Of a stretch of DNA of 7,177 bases, positions 5,419 through 7,177 are shown one piece after another. Both the position numbers and the translations under genes were made by a program. The stretch covers positions 1 through 7,177 of the forward strand of contig JACQAF010000072.1 in the NCBI GenBank assembly GCA_016195145.1, given 5' to 3'. Every line of letters starts with the position of its first letter. The stretch's first letter is position 1. Origin of the DNA: Rhodospirillales bacterium (lineage in GTDB: Bacteria; Pseudomonadota; Alphaproteobacteria; CACIAM-22H2). The notes beneath the pieces were generated by a model. The model searched no databases and was not told where the DNA came from. It worked only from the letters and a program-made list of their open reading frames with translations.

Positions 5419-6030
5419 ATGGCGACAGCCAAGCGGCTTATTGTCGGGATCAGCGGCGCCTCGGGCGTCATCTATGGCGTGCGCGTGCTCCAGGCGCTGC
5501 GCGACAGCTGCATCGAGACCCATCTGGTCATCACCCGCTCAGCCGAGATGACCCTCGCCTACGAAACCAAGCTCACGGTGAAGGACGTGCGCAAGCTCGC
5601 CGATGTCGTCCATCCGATCCAGGATGTCGGTGCGGCGATCTCCTCGGGCTCGTTCAGGACCATGGGGATGATCGTGGCGCCGTGCTCGATCCGCTCCTTG
5701 TCCGAAATCGCCTATGGCGCGACGTCGAACCTGCTGACCCGCGCCGCCGATGTCGTGCTGAAGGAACGTCGGCGACTCGTCCTCATGGTGCGCGAGGCGC
5801 CGCTCCATGTCGGCCATCTGCGCGCCATGACCGCGGCGGCCGAGGCCGGCGCGATCATCGCCCCGCCCGTCCCCGCCTTCTACAGCCTGCCGGCCAGCGT
5901 CGACGACATCGTCGATCACACGGTCGGCCGCTGCCTCGATCTGTTCGGCATCGAAACCAGGCTGGTGCGGCGCTGGGGCGAAGCCGCCGGCGGCAAGCCG
6001 GCGCGCGGAAACAAGAAGCGGAGCACCTGA
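5419..6030 (+). CDS. ubiX: Flavin prenyltransferase UbiX
   Basis: UbiX joins a dimethylallyl group to reduced FMN to make prenylated FMN, the cofactor of UbiD-family decarboxylases. The 203-residue protein has the flavin-binding start GISGASG (10-16), GSFRTMGMIVAPCS (77-90), LSEIAYGATSNLLTRAADV (94-112) and LKERRRLVLMVREAPLH (114-130), all characteristic. Residues known to matter in Pseudomonas UbiX appear to be present as Lys115, Glu126, Tyr155 and Arg171, a constant offset of 14 from K129, E140, Y169 and R185 by my alignment from memory. PPVPAFYSLP (149-158) is also typical. The last 20 or so residues are a basic, glycine-rich tail of no known role. AGGGGA is 8 bases before the ATG. The UbiD-family gene begins 4 bases after the stop, so the two form an operon. 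Confidence 0.96.
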   Translation: MATAKRLIVGISGASGVIYGVRVLQALRDSCIETHLVITRSAEMTLAYETKLTVKDVRKLADVVHPIQDVGAAISSGSFRTMGMIVAPCSIRSLSEIAYGATSNLLTRAADVVLKERRRLVLMVREAPLHVGHLRAMTAAAEAGAIIAPPVPAFYSLPASVDDIVDHTVGRCLDLFGIETRLVRRWGEAAGGKPARGNKKRST

Positions 6031-6034
6031 CCCA

Positions 6035-7177
6035 ATGCCCCCCACCCGAATCCACGATCTGGCGCTGATCATCGAGGATCTCGAGGCGATGGGCCGCCTT
6101 GCGCGCGTGCGAACGGAGGTCGATCTCACGCACGATCTCGCCGGCATCGCCGCCGAGCTCGAGGGCGGGCCGCGCGCCGTGCTGTTCGAAAAGGTGAAGG
6201 GCCATGCCCAACCGGTGTTCACCGGGCTCTACTGGTCGCGCGACCTGCTCGCCGATCTTCTCGGCAAGCCGGAACGATCGCTGCCGCAATATGTTTCGCA
6301 ATGCATCGGCGACTGGCAGCGCCGACCGGTCGATCCGGTGGTGGTCAGGACCGGTCCGGTGCGCGAGGTGACCGAGGCGAAGGTCGATCTGCGCAAGCTG
6401 CCCATTCCCATCCACGCGATGAAGGACGGCGGGCCCTATTTCGACGCCGGCGTGGTCATCGCCCGCGACCCCGATACCGGCGTGCGCAACGCCTCGATCC
6501 AGCGCTTCATGGTGTGGGACGAAAAGACCCTGCACGTGAATATCGACGCCGGCCGGCATCTCGAACTTTATCTCAACAAGGCGGCGGCCAAGGGCAAGGC
6601 ATTGTCCTTCACGATCAATGTCGGGGTCGGACCGGGCCTGCATTTCGCCGCGGCGACGCCGGCCGAGGCCGCGCTCGCCGACACCGACGAACTCGGCATC
6701 GCCTCGGAATTTCACGGCGCGCCGCTCGAGCTCGTGCGCGGCGACACCTCCGACGTCGAGATGGTGGCGCATGCGATGTACGCGCTCGAATGCGAGATGA
6801 AGCCGGGCGAGATGGGCGAGGAAGGCCCGTTCGCCGAGGTGACCGGCTATTACGCCAAGCGCGAAAAACGGCCGGTGGTGCATGTGAAGAAGATTCACCG
6901 CCGCAAGAACCCGGTTTTCCAGACCATCCTGTCGGGCAAGGAGGTATGGAATTCGGTCGGCCTCCTCGGCGAGGCAAACGTGCTGGCCCTGGTCAGCCGC
7001 CAGGTGCCGGGGATCAAGGACGTTTATTTCACCCATGGCGGCTGCGGTTTCTATCACGCCGTGCTGGCGATGGCGCAGAAGCGCGCCGGCTGGTCGAAGC
7101 AGGCGATCCTCGCCGCCTTCGCCGCCTTCCCGCCGCTGAAGATGGTCACCGTGGTCGACGACGACGTCGACATCCGC
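6035..7177 (+). CDS. ubiD: UbiD-family prenyl-FMN-dependent decarboxylase, 3' end missing
   Basis: I translated 381 codons from the ATG at 6035; the frame is still open at the right edge, and family members usually have about 440-500 residues. UbiD-family enzymes reversibly decarboxylate aromatic or unsaturated acids with prenylated FMN; in ubiquinone synthesis the substrate is 3-polyprenyl-4-hydroxybenzoate. The catalytic Glu-Arg-Glu set appears as Arg157 in NASIQR (152-157) and Glu263 and Glu268 in EEGPFAEVTGYY (262-273). Likely metal ligands by alignment to fungal Fdc1 are Asn152, His175 and Glu219. DDDVDI (375-380) near the edge is also typical. The N-x-S-x-x-R form differs from N-x-G-x-Y-R of classical UbiD, so the substrate may not be the ubiquinone precursor, and the symbol is given only for the family. 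GGAG (6020-6023) inside the end of ubiX is the likely ribosome binding site, with 11-base spacing. Confidence 0.9.
   Translation, partial: MPPTRIHDLALIIEDLEAMGRLARVRTEVDLTHDLAGIAAELEGGPRAVLFEKVKGHAQPVFTGLYWSRDLLADLLGKPERSLPQYVSQCIGDWQRRPVDPVVVRTGPVREVTEAKVDLRKLPIPIHAMKDGGPYFDAGVVIARDPDTGVRNASIQRFMVWDEKTLHVNIDAGRHLELYLNKAAAKGKALSFTINVGVGPGLHFAAATPAEAALADTDELGIASEFHGAPLELVRGDTSDVEMVAHAMYALECEMKPGEMGEEGPFAEVTGYYAKREKRPVVHVKKIHRRKNPVFQTILSGKEVWNSVGLLGEANVLALVSRQVPGIKDVYFTHGGCGFYHAVLAMAQKRAGWSKQAILAAFAAFPPLKMVTVVDDDVDIR

Noticed and set aside
5855..7057. A 400-codon open frame on the minus strand opposite the UbiD-family gene and the end of ubiX.
   Set aside because: It is the mirror of a clear UbiD reading frame, with the same His/Arg/Asp-rich antisense composition and no domain I recognise.

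Overview
The window looks like ordinary core chromosome from a high-GC alphaproteobacterium. The evidence is the GC-rich third codon positions, the alphaproteobacterial style of the acetolactate synthase and SerB sequences (for example LTGLLYLQGY near the SerB C-terminus), and a miaA-ilvB-ilvN cluster facing serB. That arrangement is one I remember from this class but cannot check here. A Rhodospirillales-like lineage is a guess. There is no sign of phage, insertion sequence, CRISPR array, RNA gene or toxin system.

Layout. Positions 1-3366 are read leftward: miaA (tRNA dimethylallyltransferase), then ilvB (acetolactate synthase large subunit), then ilvN (small regulatory subunit, cut by the left edge). 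serB (phosphoserine phosphatase) starts at 3382 and runs rightward, back to back with miaA and with almost no DNA between them. It is followed by a small gene for a probably exported protein of unknown function (4350-4799). That gene converges with a leftward PilZ-domain gene (4819-5139). A 279-base AT-richer intergenic region with several dyad symmetries separates the PilZ gene from a rightward pair: ubiX (flavin prenyltransferase) and a UbiD-family decarboxylase cut by the right edge.

How the genes work together. IlvB and IlvN form the enzyme for the first common step of valine, leucine and isoleucine synthesis. SerB makes serine. MiaA modifies A37 of tRNAs that read UNN codons. UbiX makes the prenylated FMN cofactor that UbiD-family enzymes need, so the last two genes are a cofactor-maker and cofactor-user pair. 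Whether that pair serves ubiquinone synthesis or another decarboxylation is open, because the active-site motif is of the N-x-S-x-x-R type rather than the N-x-G-x-Y-R type of classical UbiD.

I did not find a new multi-gene system. The observations most worth following are: a terminator-like hairpin that any ilvB transcript must cross just before its ribosome binding site; a promoter-like pair that would make serB nearly leaderless; Asp-to-Glu changes at conserved acidic positions in both IlvB and SerB; a 21-base GC dinucleotide run inside miaA; and clustered dyads in front of ubiX.
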